Shown piece by piece: positions 16,317 through 25,597 of a DNA stretch of 64,000 nucleotides. Each line of letters begins with the position of its first letter. Position 1 is the first letter of the stretch. Source of the DNA: Sphingosinicella flava. GTDB lineage: Bacteria; Pseudomonadota; Alphaproteobacteria; Sphingomonadales; Sphingomonadaceae. Under the pieces are notes generated by a model. The model was not told the origin of the DNA. It did no database searches and saw nothing but the letters and a program-made list of their open reading frames with translations. The DNA lies in the NCBI RefSeq assembly GCF_016025255.1, contig NZ_CP065592.1:1221122-1285121 (forward strand), in the 5' to 3' direction. The position numbers and the translations under genes were made by a program.

Positions 16317-19300
16317 CAAGGTCGCATTGCCGCCCGATGAGGTGGTATCGGTGCTCGTCACCCGCTCCGCGCAGAAGCGCGGGAGATAGTGCGGGCCGCC
16401 CGCCTTCGGACCGGTGCCGGATAGGCCTTCGCCGCCGAAGGGCTGGGAGCCGACGATGGCGCCGATCATCGAGCGGTTGACGTACAGATTGCCGACGCGG
16501 GCGAGCTGTTCGACATCGTCGGCAGAGCGCGCGATGCGGCTGTGGAGGCCCATGGTGAGGCCGAAGCCGCTGCGATTGACGCGGCGGATCGTGTCTTCCA
16601 GCTGCCCCGCCTTCCAGGTCGTGACGTGGAGGATCGGGCCGAACCATTCGCGTTTCAAATCCTCGATGGCGTCGAGGCGGATAGCGGTGGGCGGAACGAA
16701 CAGGCCGTCTCTCGGCGCATCGACCGTCTTGATCCAGCGATCCCCCTGGGTCTCGCGATAGGTCATTAGGCGATCGTAGGCGCCTTGATCGATGACCGGA
16801 CCGACATCGGTGCGCGGATCGGCGGGATCGCCGACGACCAGCGTGTCCATCGCGCCTGCCAGCATTTCCAACGTCCGGTCGGCGATTTCCTCCTGAAGTA
16901 CGAGCAGCCGAAGTGCTGAACAGCGCTGGCCCGCCGAACGGAAGGCGGAGGTGACGACATCCTGCACCACCTGTTCGGGAAGCGCAGTGGAATCGACGAT
17001 CATCGCGTTGATGCCGCCGGTTTCGGCGATGAGCGGGACGATCGGGCGGTCTTCATCCTCAAGCAGGGTGCGCGCGATGCGCTTGGCGGTGGCCGTGGAG
17101 CCGGTGAAGGCGACGCCCGCGATGCGCGGATCGGCGGTGAGCGCCGCGCCCATTTCGGGGCCGCCGATGGCGAGGACAAGCGCGTCCTCTGGAATGCCCG
17201 CACTATGGGCGAGGCCGACGGCATAAGCCGCGATTTCCGGCGTCTGAGGGGCGGGCTTGGCGACCACCGTGTTGCCGGTGACGAGCGCTGCGGCGACCTG
17301 GCCCAGAAAGATAGCAAGCGGGAAATTCCACGGCGCGATGCAGACCCAGGCGCCGCGGCCTTCCATGCGGAGCAGGTTGCGTTCGCCGGTCGGGCCCGGG
17401 AGTTCCAGGGGCTGGAGGTGATCGCGCGCCTGCTGGGCATAATAGCGGCAGAAATCGACGGCCTCGCGCACTTCGCCGAGGGCGTCGGGGATGGTCTTCT
17501 TCGCTTCCTGGACGGCGATCCGCATCAGCGCGTCGCGTTCCTGTTCGAGGAGGTCAGCGAGCCGGTCGAGGCAGGCGGCGCGGTGGTCTACGCCTGCGGC
17601 TTCCCATGCGGGGTAGGCGGATAGGGCGCGGGCAACGAATCCCTGTGCAACCCCGCCCTCATCGTTCGTATCGAGCGAAGTCGAGATGCGACCGCGCGAG
17701 CGCCCCTCGACTTCGCTCGGGACGAACGAAACTTGGTGGGCGACTTTGGCAAGAATAGCACGATCGTTGAGGTCGATGCCTTCGCTATTCTTGCGCTCGG
17801 GGCCGAACAAATCCTTGGGAAGCGGGATGCCGGGGTGGCGCGTGCCGCCCACCGCCGCGATCTTTTCGACCGGATCGGCGAGGATTTCGGCGTCGGTCAT
17901 CTGCTCGTCGGCGAGCTGGTGGACAAAGCTCGAATTCGCGCCATTTTCCAGCAGGCGGCGGACGAGGTAGGCGAGGAGGTCGCGGTGGCCGCCGACCGGC
18001 GCATAAATGCGGGTGTGATACCCCTCTTCGCGCACCAGCTTCTCGTATAGCCCCTCGCCCATGCCGTGGAGGCGCTGGAATTCGAAGTCGCGGCTATCGC
18101 CCGCCCATTTGAGGATGGTGGCGACGGTGAGCGCGTTGTGGGTGGCGAAAGCCGGATAGATGTTGGGCGCGGCCAGCATGTCCTTCGCGCAGGCGAGGTA
18201 GGAGACGTCCGTCGCGGCCTTGCGGGTGAAGAGCGGATATTCGTGCAGGCCCTGTTCCTGGGCGCGCTTGATCTCGCTGTCCCAATAGGCGCCCTTGACC
18301 AGGCGTGCGGCGATGCGGCGGCCGGTGGCGCGGCCCACGGCGTCGGCCCAGGCGATGGTCGGACGCGCGCGCTTGCCATAGGCCTGGATTGCCATGCCGA
18401 GGCCGTCCCAGCCCTTGAGGGCCGGAAGCGCGGCGACGGTGCCGATGATGTCGAGGCTCATTTCGAGCCGCTCGGTTTCCTCGGCATCGATGGTGAAGGC
18501 GATGCCGTAATTGGCCGCGAGGGTCGCCAGCGCTTCGACTTGCTCGATCAGCGAGGAAACGCAGCGGTCATATTGCGCGACTTCATAGCGCGGATGGAGG
18601 GCGGAAAGTTTGACCGAGATGGAGTGGCCCGCCTCCGGCACCTTGCCGACGGCGTGGATCGCATCCTCATAGGCGCGAAAATAGCGCTCGGCGTCCGGGA
18701 AGGTGCGCGCCGCTTCCCCGAGCATGTCGAAGCTGGCGGTGAAGCCCTTATTCTCCGGCTTCTTCATCCGGCCGATTGCTTCTTCGATCGTACGGCCCAT
18801 GACGAAGATCTCGCCCATCATCCGCATCGCGGCGCCGACCGCCTGGCGGACGAACGGCTCTCCCGCGCGGGCGATGAGCTTTTTCAGGATGCTGGCCTGG
18901 CTGCTGTCGCTCACCAGCGCGCGGCCGATGACAAGGCCCCAGGTCGCGCTGTTCACCAGCTTCGAATGCGACTTTCCGGCATGGGCGCGCCAATCGGCAT
19001 TGCCGAGCTTGTCGGCGATGAGGAGATCGGCGGTTTCCGGATCGGGAACGCGCAGGAAGGCTTCGGCGAGCGACAGGAGCGCAACCCCCTCCGAGGTATT
19101 GAGGCGATATTCCTGCAGGAACTGGTTCACCCAGCCCGAGGATTGGGCGCTGCGCAGCTCAGCCAGCATGCCGAGAGCGCGATTCTCGACCCGTGCGCGT
19201 TCGCCCGAATCGAGCCGGGCATCCTTCAGCAGACCGGAAAGCACATCCGGTTCCGGCATCCGGAAAAGCCGCGAAATTTCGGCACGCGCGGTTGCCGTAG

Positions 19301-19322
19301 CGTCGCTTGGGCCAATTGCCAT
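16290..19322 (-). CDS. putA: PutA, bifunctional proline dehydrogenase / P5C dehydrogenase
   Basis: A 1010-residue enzyme that oxidises proline to glutamate in two steps. Residues about 1-500 are the PRODH barrel, with FAD-site motifs 'RLVKGAYWDSEIKRAQEQG' and 'FATHNALTV'. Residues about 560-1000 are the aldehyde dehydrogenase, with Glu in 'AETGGINAMIVD' and the catalytic Cys near residue 800 in 'GQRCSALRLLVLQ'. The ribbon-helix-helix DNA-binding domain of E. coli PutA (1320 residues) is absent, so this is the short, non-repressor type. Residues about 532-553, between the two domains, are encoded by a palindromic repeat element. The gene is monocistronic and convergent with the MscS gene. Confidence 0.95.
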   Translation of the reverse strand: MAIGPSDATATARAEISRLFRMPEPDVLSGLLKDARLDSGERARVENRALGMLAELRSAQSSGWVNQFLQEYRLNTSEGVALLSLAEAFLRVPDPETADLLIADKLGNADWRAHAGKSHSKLVNSATWGLVIGRALVSDSSQASILKKLIARAGEPFVRQAVGAAMRMMGEIFVMGRTIEEAIGRMKKPENKGFTASFDMLGEAARTFPDAERYFRAYEDAIHAVGKVPEAGHSISVKLSALHPRYEVAQYDRCVSSLIEQVEALATLAANYGIAFTIDAEETERLEMSLDIIGTVAALPALKGWDGLGMAIQAYGKRARPTIAWADAVGRATGRRIAARLVKGAYWDSEIKRAQEQGLHEYPLFTRKAATDVSYLACAKDMLAAPNIYPAFATHNALTVATILKWAGDSRDFEFQRLHGMGEGLYEKLVREEGYHTRIYAPVGGHRDLLAYLVRRLLENGANSSFVHQLADEQMTDAEILADPVEKIAAVGGTRHPGIPLPKDLFGPERKNSEGIDLNDRAILAKVAHQVSFVPSEVEGRSRGRISTSLDTNDEGGVAQGFVARALSAYPAWEAAGVDHRAACLDRLADLLEQERDALMRIAVQEAKKTIPDALGEVREAVDFCRYYAQQARDHLQPLELPGPTGERNLLRMEGRGAWVCIAPWNFPLAIFLGQVAAALVTGNTVVAKPAPQTPEIAAYAVGLAHSAGIPEDALVLAIGGPEMGAALTADPRIAGVAFTGSTATAKRIARTLLEDEDRPIVPLIAETGGINAMIVDSTALPEQVVQDVVTSAFRSAGQRCSALRLLVLQEEIADRTLEMLAGAMDTLVVGDPADPRTDVGPVIDQGAYDRLMTYRETQGDRWIKTVDAPRDGLFVPPTAIRLDAIEDLKREWFGPILHVTTWKAGQLEDTIRRVNRSGFGLTMGLHSRIARSADDVEQLARVGNLYVNRSMIGAIVGSQPFGGEGLSGTGPKAGGPHYLPRFCAERVTSTDTTSSGGNATLLSLNDVGL
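17663..17728. repeat. Palindromic repeat inserted in frame inside putA
   Basis: Two 23-nt arms (17663-17685 and 17706-17728), inverted copies of each other apart from one or two mismatches, contain CGAGCGAAGTCGAG and CTCGACTTCGCTCG and end in GTTCGT/ACGAAC. Read through on the minus strand they encode VSFVPSEVEGRSRGRISTSL within PutA. 'FVPSEVEG' is a recurrent translation of a dispersed repeat in sphingomonad genomes. Its length, a multiple of three, keeps PutA in frame. Confidence 0.8.
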
Positions 19323-19404
19323 CTTGCCTCTCCTAAGGGGCTTGAGTCCGCCGCAAATCGGGTTCTAGACCGGCGCCCTAGCGAAGCCGGAGGCGCGTGG
19401 GAAT

Positions 19405-19860
19405 ATGCCTGTTGCCAGTCTCAACGATATCAAGGCGAAAGTGGGCGCCGATCTTGGCGCGTCGCCATGGATCGAGGTGACCCAGGCGCATATCGACACG
19501 TTCGCCGACGTGACCGGAGACCGGCAGTTCATCCATGTCGATCCGGACATGGCGAAGCAGACTCCGTTCGGCGGGACGATCGCGCATGGCTTCCTCACCT
19601 TGTCGCTGCTGAGCCAGATGGGCGCGGGCGTGATGATGGTGCCGGATACCACGAAGATGGTCGTCAATTACGGCTTCGATCGCGTCCGCTTCATCGCGCC
19701 GGTCCGCTCCGGCAAGCGCGTGCGGGGCCACTTCACCCTCGCCGCGTTCGAGGAAAAGCGCCCCGGCCAGTGGCAGGCGCTGCACAATGTCACCGTTGAA
19801 ATCGAGGGTGAGGACAAGCCCGCGCTTACCGCCGACTGGATCGGCCTTATATATGTGTGA
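19405..19860 (+). CDS. MaoC-family (R)-specific enoyl-CoA hydratase
   Basis: A 151-residue hot-dog-fold protein. The hydratase-2 motif is clear: 'FADVTGDRQFIHVDPDMAKQTPFGGTIAHGFLTLSL', with the catalytic Asp and His of (R)-hydratases. Such enzymes hydrate trans-2-enoyl-CoA to (R)-3-hydroxyacyl-CoA and can feed beta-oxidation intermediates into polyhydroxyalkanoate synthesis. The gene precedes a thiolase and lies 2.4 kb from a PHA depolymerase, which fits acyl-CoA/PHA metabolism. Start ATG 19405. Confidence 0.88.
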   Translation: MPVASLNDIKAKVGADLGASPWIEVTQAHIDTFADVTGDRQFIHVDPDMAKQTPFGGTIAHGFLTLSLLSQMGAGVMMVPDTTKMVVNYGFDRVRFIAPVRSGKRVRGHFTLAAFEEKRPGQWQALHNVTVEIEGEDKPALTADWIGLIYV

Positions 19861-19873
19861 AATTGCACCTTGT

Positions 19874-19933
19874 GTTCCTGCGAAAGCAGGAACCCAGACA
19901 ATGGCGCCGCTGGGCTCTTGCTTTCGCAGGAGC
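19874..19933. repeat. Two-hairpin REP-like palindrome between maoC and thiolase genes
   Basis: GTTCCTGCGAAAGCAGGAAC (19874-19893) and GCTCTTGCTTTCGCAGGAGC (19914-19933, one mismatch) are separated by a CCAG...CTGG bridge, the same architecture as the element in gspJ. It sits 14 bases after the maoC stop and may stabilise or end that transcript. Confidence 0.75.
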
Positions 19934-19971
19934 ACGGAAAGCCAAATGAAAAGCAGAAGAGGAATCCGTAA

Positions 19972-21150
19972 ATGACCCGCGACGCAGTCATCGTTTCCAC
20001 CGCCCGTACGCCGATCGGCAAGGCCTATCGCGGCGCCTTCAACGCCACCCCGTCGCCGACGCTGGCCGCCCACGCCATCCGCGCCGCCGTCGAGCGGTCG
20101 GGCGTCGACCCGGCGGAGATCGAAGACGTGATCATGGGCGCCGCGCTCCAGCAGGGCGTGCAGACGACCATCGGCCGCACCGCCGCGCTCCGCTCGGGCC
20201 TGCCCGTCACCGTGTCCGGCATGTCGATCGACCGGCAATGTGCGTCCGGCCTCATGTCGATTGCGACGGCGGCCAAGCAGGTGATCGTCGACCGCATGGA
20301 CGTGGTGGTCGCGGGCGGCGTCGAGAGCATCAGCCTCGTCCAGACGCCGGAGATGCGCGTCAGCCCCGATCCGGAGCTGCTGTCCATGCACAACGGCGTC
20401 TACATGCCGATGATCAACACCGCCGAGGTGGTCGGCAAACGCTACTCCGTCAGCCGCGAACGGCAGGACGATTATGCGCTCCGTTCGCAGCAGCGGACCG
20501 CCAGAGCACAGGCCGAAGGCAAGTTCGACGAGGAGATCATCTCCGTCACCGCGAAAATGGCGGTGAAGAACAAGGAAACCGGCGAAATTTCCATGCAGGA
20601 AGTGACGCTGGCGAAGGACGAAGGCAATCGTCCCGACACGACGATAGAGGGCTTGCGCTCGCTCCAGCCGGTCATGGGCCCGGAGGCGATGATCACGGCG
20701 GGCAATGCCAGCCAGCTGTCCGACGGCGCTTCGGCCTGCGTGGTGATGGAAGCCGGCGTCGCGCAGGCGCGCGGCCTCCAGCCGCTCGGCCGCTATCTCG
20801 GCATGGCGGTGGCGGGCACCGAGCCCGACGAAATGGGCATCGGCCCGGTCTTCGCGGTGCCGAAACTGCTGCAGCGTTTCGGCCTCACCATCGACGACAT
20901 CGACCTGTGGGAATTGAACGAAGCCTTCGCCGTCCAGGTTCTCTATTGCCAGGACCGCCTGGGCATTCCGGACGAAAAATTGAACGTCAACGGCGGCGCC
21001 ATCTCCATCGGCCACCCCTACGGCATGTCCGGTGCGCGCATGACCGGTCACATCCTGATCGAAGGCAAAAGGCGCGGCGCGAAATATGTCGTCGTGACCA
21101 TGTGCGTCGGCGGCGGCATGGGCGCGGCTGGACTGTTCGAGGTTCTTTAA
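19972..21150 (+). CDS. Acetyl-CoA C-acyltransferase (thiolase)
   Basis: A 392-residue thiolase of normal length. The nucleophilic Cys lies in '[13 protein letters not shown]', the His in '[14 protein letters not shown]' and the second Cys in '[13 protein letters not shown]'. The long-chain degradative (FadA/AtoB-like) thiolases cleave 3-ketoacyl-CoA in beta-oxidation or condense acetyl-CoA; sequence alone does not decide. ATG 19972 follows a repeat element by 38 bases. It is followed by a MITE-like repeat rather than a gene. Confidence 0.92.
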   Translation: MTRDAVIVSTARTPIGKAYRGAFNATPSPTLAAHAIRAAVERSGVDPAEIEDVIMGAALQQGVQTTIGRTAALRSGLPVTVSGMSIDRQCASGLMSIATAAKQVIVDRMDVVVAGGVESISLVQTPEMRVSPDPELLSMHNGVYMPMINTAEVVGKRYSVSRERQDDYALRSQQRTARAQAEGKFDEEIISVTAKMAVKNKETGEISMQEVTLAKDEGNRPDTTIEGLRSLQPVMGPEAMITAGNASQLSDGASACVVMEAGVAQARGLQPLGRYLGMAVAGTEPDEMGIGPVFAVPKLLQRFGLTIDDIDLWELNEAFAVQVLYCQDRLGIPDEKLNVNGGAISIGHPYGMSGARMTGHILIEGKRRGAKYVVVTMCVGGGMGAAGLFEVL

Positions 21151-21162
21151 ACAAATTCAATA

Positions 21163-21322
21163 CCCTCCCCCTTGATGGGGAGGCCGGGTGGGGGTGATCT
21201 AGGTCGTAGAGCGCCGCTTCTTCCGGAAACACCGCCCTCACCCAGCGCCGGGTCGGCCATGCTCCCAGCGTGGCCTGAACAGCGCGGGCGCTGTTCACCC
21301 GGCACTCCCATCAAGGGGAGGG
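21163..21322. repeat. MITE-like element with inverted ends
   Basis: The left end CCCTCCCCCTTGATGGGG (21163-21180) recurs inverted at 21307-21322 (CCCATCAAGGGGAGGG) about 160 bases away. The interior has a GC-rich inverted segment (GAACAGCGCGGGCGCTGTTC, 21278-21297). There is no coding potential. It fills most of the 207-bp gap between the thiolase and DUF1232 genes. Confidence 0.65.
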
Positions 21323-21357
21323 CTTTAATGATCGGGCTGGATGGATAAAAGCAGATC

Positions 21358-21732
21358 ATGCCTAAAAACACCTCCCTCGCCCACAAGCTGCGCATCGACG
21401 TTCACGCCGCATGGCTCTCCGCGCGCGATCCGCGCACGTCGTGGGGGGCGCGGCTGTTTGGATTAATGGTGACGGCTTATGCCTTGTCGCCGATCGACCT
21501 TATTCCCGATTTCATTCCGATCCTTGGGCTGCTTGACGACATCATCCTCGTACCGTTCGGCCTCTGGCTTTTCGTGAAAATGCTGCCCGACGGCGTGTTC
21601 GCCGAACATCGGGCGGAAGCGGAGATCGCATCCGAGCGGCCGGGCTCCTTCTGGGGCGCGGCAATCGTGGCGGCGTTGTGGGTGCTCGCGGCGTTAGTGT
21701 TGTGGCGGCTGCTCGCCTTCAACTTCGATTGA
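21358..21732 (+). CDS. YkvA/DUF1232-family membrane protein
   Basis: A 124-residue protein with the DUF1232 signature 'AYALSPIDLIPDFIPILGLLDDIILVPFGLWL' at about residues 40-70. A C-terminal transmembrane helix follows (ATIAVAALWVLAALVLWRLL-like, residues about 100-120). The molecular role of this widespread family is not established. ATG 21358. It stands alone on the plus strand. Confidence 0.85.
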   Translation: MPKNTSLAHKLRIDVHAAWLSARDPRTSWGARLFGLMVTAYALSPIDLIPDFIPILGLLDDIILVPFGLWLFVKMLPDGVFAEHRAEAEIASERPGSFWGAAIVAALWVLAALVLWRLLAFNFD

Positions 21733-21817
21733 AGTCGCGCGCTCGCGAAGCAGGAACATCCCGCTTCCGGCTCGCTGCCCCACCGCCTCTAATGCGTTGA
21801 AACCTTTCGGCGCATGC

Positions 21818-22231
21818 TCACCAAATCTCGGTCCAGTTGCCGCCGTCCATGCAAAAAAGGCCGTGCCGCTGTGCCGATGCCTTCTTGCGCACGATGGTCC
21901 ACAGCACCTGCTTGCAGGTCCACGCGCCGACCCGGTCGTTTGCCAGCAGCTCGATCGTGCCGCGATTGGTATTGGCGTTGAATTCGATCTTCGCGCCGCT
22001 CTTCAGCGCCCCGACAGCCTTGGCGAGCGCCGGCCCGCGAAGATGATCGTCGGTCGGCCGGAAGGAACCGGCCGCGACATTGTTGAAATTCTGGCGCTCG
22101 GCAATGATGGCCGGGCTGAATTGCAGCGATCTCAAACCGGTGCCCGGGCCGAGATTGACGGGATAGGGTTCCACCTTCCCCGCGGCCGGCGCGGCGAGCG
22201 ACAAAGCGGAAAGGAGAATGAACTGAAGCAT
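21818..22231 (-). CDS. Secreted protein, unknown function, surface-antigen-like C-terminus
   Basis: A 137-residue protein with a signal peptide (MLQFILLSALSLAAPAAG) and about 118 mature residues. The C-terminal half has paired Cys residues (WTCKQVLWTIVRKKASAQRHGLFCMDGGNWTEIW). Its pattern resembles the short beta domain found at the end of 17-kDa surface-antigen-like proteins: a modified Cys-containing tail ending in a Trp motif. That resemblance is weak. It is probably periplasmic. It shares no operon with neighbours except phaZ, 72 bases upstream on the same strand. Confidence 0.65.
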   Translation of the reverse strand: MLQFILLSALSLAAPAAGKVEPYPVNLGPGTGLRSLQFSPAIIAERQNFNNVAAGSFRPTDDHLRGPALAKAVGALKSGAKIEFNANTNRGTIELLANDRVGAWTCKQVLWTIVRKKASAQRHGLFCMDGGNWTEIW

Positions 22232-22303
22232 GGCAAGCCCCCGGATATGAAACGCGTCTGATTATCCTGGCGAAGCTGAACGTCAGTATAATCCCGAAGG
22301 TGG

Positions 22304-23524
22304 TCAACCGTTATGAGCGGCGATCCACCCTTCCAGAACGGGCGCGATCTTGTCGCGCCACTTACTGCCGTGGAAGATGCCGTAATGGCCGACGCCCTTG
22401 GCCATGTGGTATTTCTTCATGGCCTTGGGCAATCGCGTCGCGATATCCAGCGCGGCCTTGGTCTGGCCGATGCCGGAAATATCGTCCCGCTCGCCCTCGA
22501 TGGCGAGGATCGCGGTATCCGTGATCGCTTCCGGTTTCACACGGCGGCCGCGATGTTCCATCTCGCCTTTGGGCAGCAAATGCCGTTGGAAAACGGCGTC
22601 GACGGTCTGGAGATAGAATTCCTCCGTCATGTCGCAGACCGAGCGATATTCCTCGTAAAAAGCCTTGGTCGCGTCGGCGCTTTCGCCGTCCCCCTCGACG
22701 AGATGCTTGAACATCTCCCAATGGCTCATCAGGTGATTGCCGAGATTCATCGTCATGAAACCGGCGAGCTGCAGGAAGCCGGGATAGACCTTACGGCCCG
22801 CGCCCGGATAGCTGTAGGGCACGGTCGCGATGGCATTCTGCTCGAACCAGGCGTGCGGACGCTGGGTGGCGAGCAAATTCACCGCCGTCGGCGCGCGGCG
22901 CGTGTCGATGGGGCCGCCCATCATGGTGAGCGTCCGGGGCCGCGCGGGGTGCTTGTCTTCGTTCATCACCGCGACGGCGGCATAACAGGGCACGGACGGT
23001 TGGCAGACCGCCAGCATGTGGGCGCCCGGCCCGATATGCTCCAGGAAGGCGATGACATAATCGATATAATCGTCGAGATCGAAGCGGCCTTCGTCGAGCG
23101 GCACCAGCTTCGCGTCGCGCCAGTCGGTGATGTAGACGTCGTGTCCCGGCAGCATCCGTTCCACCGTGCCGCGCAACAGGGTCGCATAATGGCCGGACAT
23201 CGGCGCGACGATCAGCAGCCGGGGCGATCCTTCGATGCCCTCGCGGCGGAAGCGCTTCAGCTGGCCGAAGGGCTTGCGGAGCACGATTTCCTCATGCACC
23301 GCGACTTCCCGGCCATCGACGATGGTCTTGTCGAGCCCGAATTCCGGCTTGCCGCGCGGCGCCGCCGCATGGGCGAACACGTCCAATGCCGACGACACGA
23401 TCGGTCCCATCGCGCTGTAAGAGAAGGGATTGGCCGGATTCTGCATCCAGCCGGCGCCGATATTGGCCAGCGTGCTCGCCCCTGCGAGAAGCGACCTTTG
23501 GAATTCGTAAGCGTCGTAAAGCAT
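22304..23524 (-). CDS. phaZ: Intracellular polyhydroxyalkanoate depolymerase
   Basis: A 406-residue intracellular short-chain-length PHB depolymerase of the PhaZ1 (Cupriavidus) type. It begins with the family N-terminus MLYDAYEFQRSLLAG and has no signal peptide. The lipase-box position is 'AVCQPSVPCYA', with Cys as nucleophile instead of Ser, as in this subfamily. Late residues 'IEGERDDISGIGQT' (Asp) and 'GVGHYGIFHGSKWR' (His) complete the triad. It mobilises stored polyhydroxybutyrate granules. No PHA synthase is in the window. Confidence 0.93.
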   Translation of the reverse strand: MLYDAYEFQRSLLAGASTLANIGAGWMQNPANPFSYSAMGPIVSSALDVFAHAAAPRGKPEFGLDKTIVDGREVAVHEEIVLRKPFGQLKRFRREGIEGSPRLLIVAPMSGHYATLLRGTVERMLPGHDVYITDWRDAKLVPLDEGRFDLDDYIDYVIAFLEHIGPGAHMLAVCQPSVPCYAAVAVMNEDKHPARPRTLTMMGGPIDTRRAPTAVNLLATQRPHAWFEQNAIATVPYSYPGAGRKVYPGFLQLAGFMTMNLGNHLMSHWEMFKHLVEGDGESADATKAFYEEYRSVCDMTEEFYLQTVDAVFQRHLLPKGEMEHRGRRVKPEAITDTAILAIEGERDDISGIGQTKAALDIATRLPKAMKKYHMAKGVGHYGIFHGSKWRDKIAPVLEGWIAAHNG

Positions 23525-23631
23525 TCAACCTCCCGCCCGTGCTGCACCGCAATAGCGCATGGGCGCATGAAAAGACCATAGGTTTCAAACAGGAACCGAT
23601 AGGCACTGGTTCCCTCCTTCCTGACGACGTC

Positions 23632-23651
23632 ATTCCAGCGAAAGCTGGAAT
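23632..23651. repeat. Single REP-like hairpin upstream of the ABC exporter
   Basis: ATTCCAGCGAAAGCTGGAAT is a perfect palindrome with a GAAA-type loop, followed by CTCATGACG. It is the single-hairpin form of the family seen at 1006, 19874 and 56205. It lies in the 257-bp gap between phaZ and the ABC transporter, which otherwise shows only an AGGAACC/GGTTCCT inverted repeat at 23591-23613. Confidence 0.7.
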
Positions 23652-23781
23652 CTCATGACGGAAACGTATGCTTTTCGCCGGGTGACACGAACGGCACGGC
23701 GAAGCCCCCCGCCTTCCCCGGAACAGAGCGGCACCGAACGCCCCATTGAGCCCCGCGCCCCGCGCTGCTAGGCGCTGCGCC

Positions 23782-25551
23782 ATGGCCGAAACCCCTGTCC
23801 CCGCCGACCGCAAGTTCGGCAATCTCGCCATGATCTGGCGCTTCACCGCGCGCTACAAGGCGCAGATGGCAGGTGCGGCTTTTGCCCTTCTCGTCTCGGC
23901 GGGCGCGACGCTGGCCATCCCGAATGCCTTCCGCCTCATCATCGATCGGGGCTTCGGATCGGCGGGCGGCGATATCGGGCGCTGGTTCCAATATCTGCTG
24001 CTGGTCGTGATCGTCATGGCGATCGCGACTGCCTTTCGCTTCTATTTCGTGTCCTGGCTCGGGGAGCGGGTGGTTGCCGACCTTCGCATCGCGGTGCAGG
24101 AAAACCTCCTGCGCCTCGCACCGCGTTTCTTCGAGGAAAATCGCCCTTCGGAAATCGCGTCGCGCCTCACCGCCGACACGACGATCATCGAGGGCGTGGT
24201 CGGTTCCACCATCTCGGTCGCCTTGCGCAATGCGGTGATGGGCCTTGGCGGCGTCATCTACCTCTTCGCGCTGGCGCCCAAGCTCGCGGCGATGCTGATC
24301 GCGGGTATCCCGCTCGTCGTCCTGCCGATCATCCTCCTCGGCCGGAAGGTGCGCGCATTATCGCGCGCGAGCCAGGACCGGATCGCCGATGTCGGCGCGA
24401 TGGTCGACGAAGTGCTGGGCGCGATGAAGATCGTGCAGGGTTTCGGGCAGGAAAGGCGTGAGGCCGGGCGCTTCCGCACCGCCGCGGAAACCGTGTTCGC
24501 CACCGCCCGCCGCCGCATCGCGTTGCGGGCCGTCATGACCGCCATCGTGATCGCGATCATCTTCGGCGCGATCACCCTCATCATGTGGCAGGGCGCGCTC
24601 GACGTGCAGGCGGGGCGGTTGAGCGGCGGCACGATCGCCGCCTTCGTCCTCACCGGCGGCCTGGTGGCGGGCGCGTTCGGCGCGCTCACCGAAGTCTATG
24701 GCGAGCTGCTGCGCGGCAGCGGCGCTGCCGGGCGCCTCAACGAGCTCCTCAGTGAAGTGCCCGAAATTCGCGCGCCGACTTGTCCCGCCGCCCTGCCCGT
24801 GCCAGCGGCGGGAGGCCTCGCCTTCGATCGGGTCGTCTTCCGCTACCCCACGCGCCCGGAAGTTAGCGCGCTCCAGGATTTTTCGCTGGATGTCCGGCCC
24901 GGCGAAACCCTAGCGGTGGTCGGTCCGTCGGGCGCGGGCAAGACCACGCTTTTCCAGCTTGCCCAGCGTTTTTACGATCCCGCGGAAGGCCGCGTCTTGC
25001 TGGATGGCGTCGACCTTCGCGACGCCGATCCGGCGGCCGTTCGCGCCCGCATCGCTGTGGTGCCGCAGGAAACGATCATCTTCGCCGCTTCCGCGCGCGA
25101 CAACCTGCGCTATGGGCGCTGGGAAGCAAGCGACGCCGACCTCTGGAATGCGGCCGCCGCAGCCAATGCCGCCGATTTCCTGCGCGCTCTGCCCGATGGC
25201 TTGGACACCTATCTCGGCGAGGGCGGCGCGCGCCTGTCGGGCGGCCAGCGCCAACGCATCGCCATCGCCCGCGCCCTGCTACGCAACGCCCCCCTTCTCC
25301 TGCTCGACGAAGCCACGTCCGCCCTGGACGCGGAATCCGAGCGGCTGGTGCAGGCGGCGCTCGAGCGGCTGATGACGAACCGCACCACGGTCGTCATCGC
25401 CCATCGCCTCGCCACCGTGCGCAGCGCCGACCGCATCATCGTGATGGACCATGGCCGCATCGTCGAAGAGGGCACGCATGATAGCCTGAACGCCGAGCAG
25501 GGCCTTTATGCACGGCTGGCGAGGCTGCAGTTCGAGGGTGTAGGAGCTTAA
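23782..25551 (+). CDS. ABC exporter, fused membrane and ATPase domains (MsbA-like)
   Basis: A 589-residue half-transporter. Six transmembrane helices occupy about residues 1-320. The ATPase domain has Walker A 'GPSGAGKTTL', signature 'LSGGQRQRIAIARALL', Walker B 'LLLLDEATSALD' and H-loop 'VIAHRLATV'. This is the lipid/multidrug exporter (MsbA/LmrA) family and would act as a homodimer; the substrate is unknown. ATG 23782 is chosen over an upstream TTG 23746 because it begins a typical MAETPVPADRKFGNL leader. Confidence 0.9.
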   Translation: MAETPVPADRKFGNLAMIWRFTARYKAQMAGAAFALLVSAGATLAIPNAFRLIIDRGFGSAGGDIGRWFQYLLLVVIVMAIATAFRFYFVSWLGERVVADLRIAVQENLLRLAPRFFEENRPSEIASRLTADTTIIEGVVGSTISVALRNAVMGLGGVIYLFALAPKLAAMLIAGIPLVVLPIILLGRKVRALSRASQDRIADVGAMVDEVLGAMKIVQGFGQERREAGRFRTAAETVFATARRRIALRAVMTAIVIAIIFGAITLIMWQGALDVQAGRLSGGTIAAFVLTGGLVAGAFGALTEVYGELLRGSGAAGRLNELLSEVPEIRAPTCPAALPVPAAGGLAFDRVVFRYPTRPEVSALQDFSLDVRPGETLAVVGPSGAGKTTLFQLAQRFYDPAEGRVLLDGVDLRDADPAAVRARIAVVPQETIIFAASARDNLRYGRWEASDADLWNAAAAANAADFLRALPDGLDTYLGEGGARLSGGQRQRIAIARALLRNAPLLLLDEATSALDAESERLVQAALERLMTNRTTVVIAHRLATVRSADRIIVMDHGRIVEEGTHDSLNAEQGLYARLARLQFEGVGA

Positions 25552-25597
25552 AAGAGGATAGGAAGCCTTGCGAGGTGCATCCCGATGCTCCGCAAGC

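Noticed and set aside
23591-23613. AGGAACC...GGTTCCT inverted repeat resembling an EcfG promoter
   Set aside because: The spacing between GGAAC and GTT is only about 12 nt, too short for EcfG.
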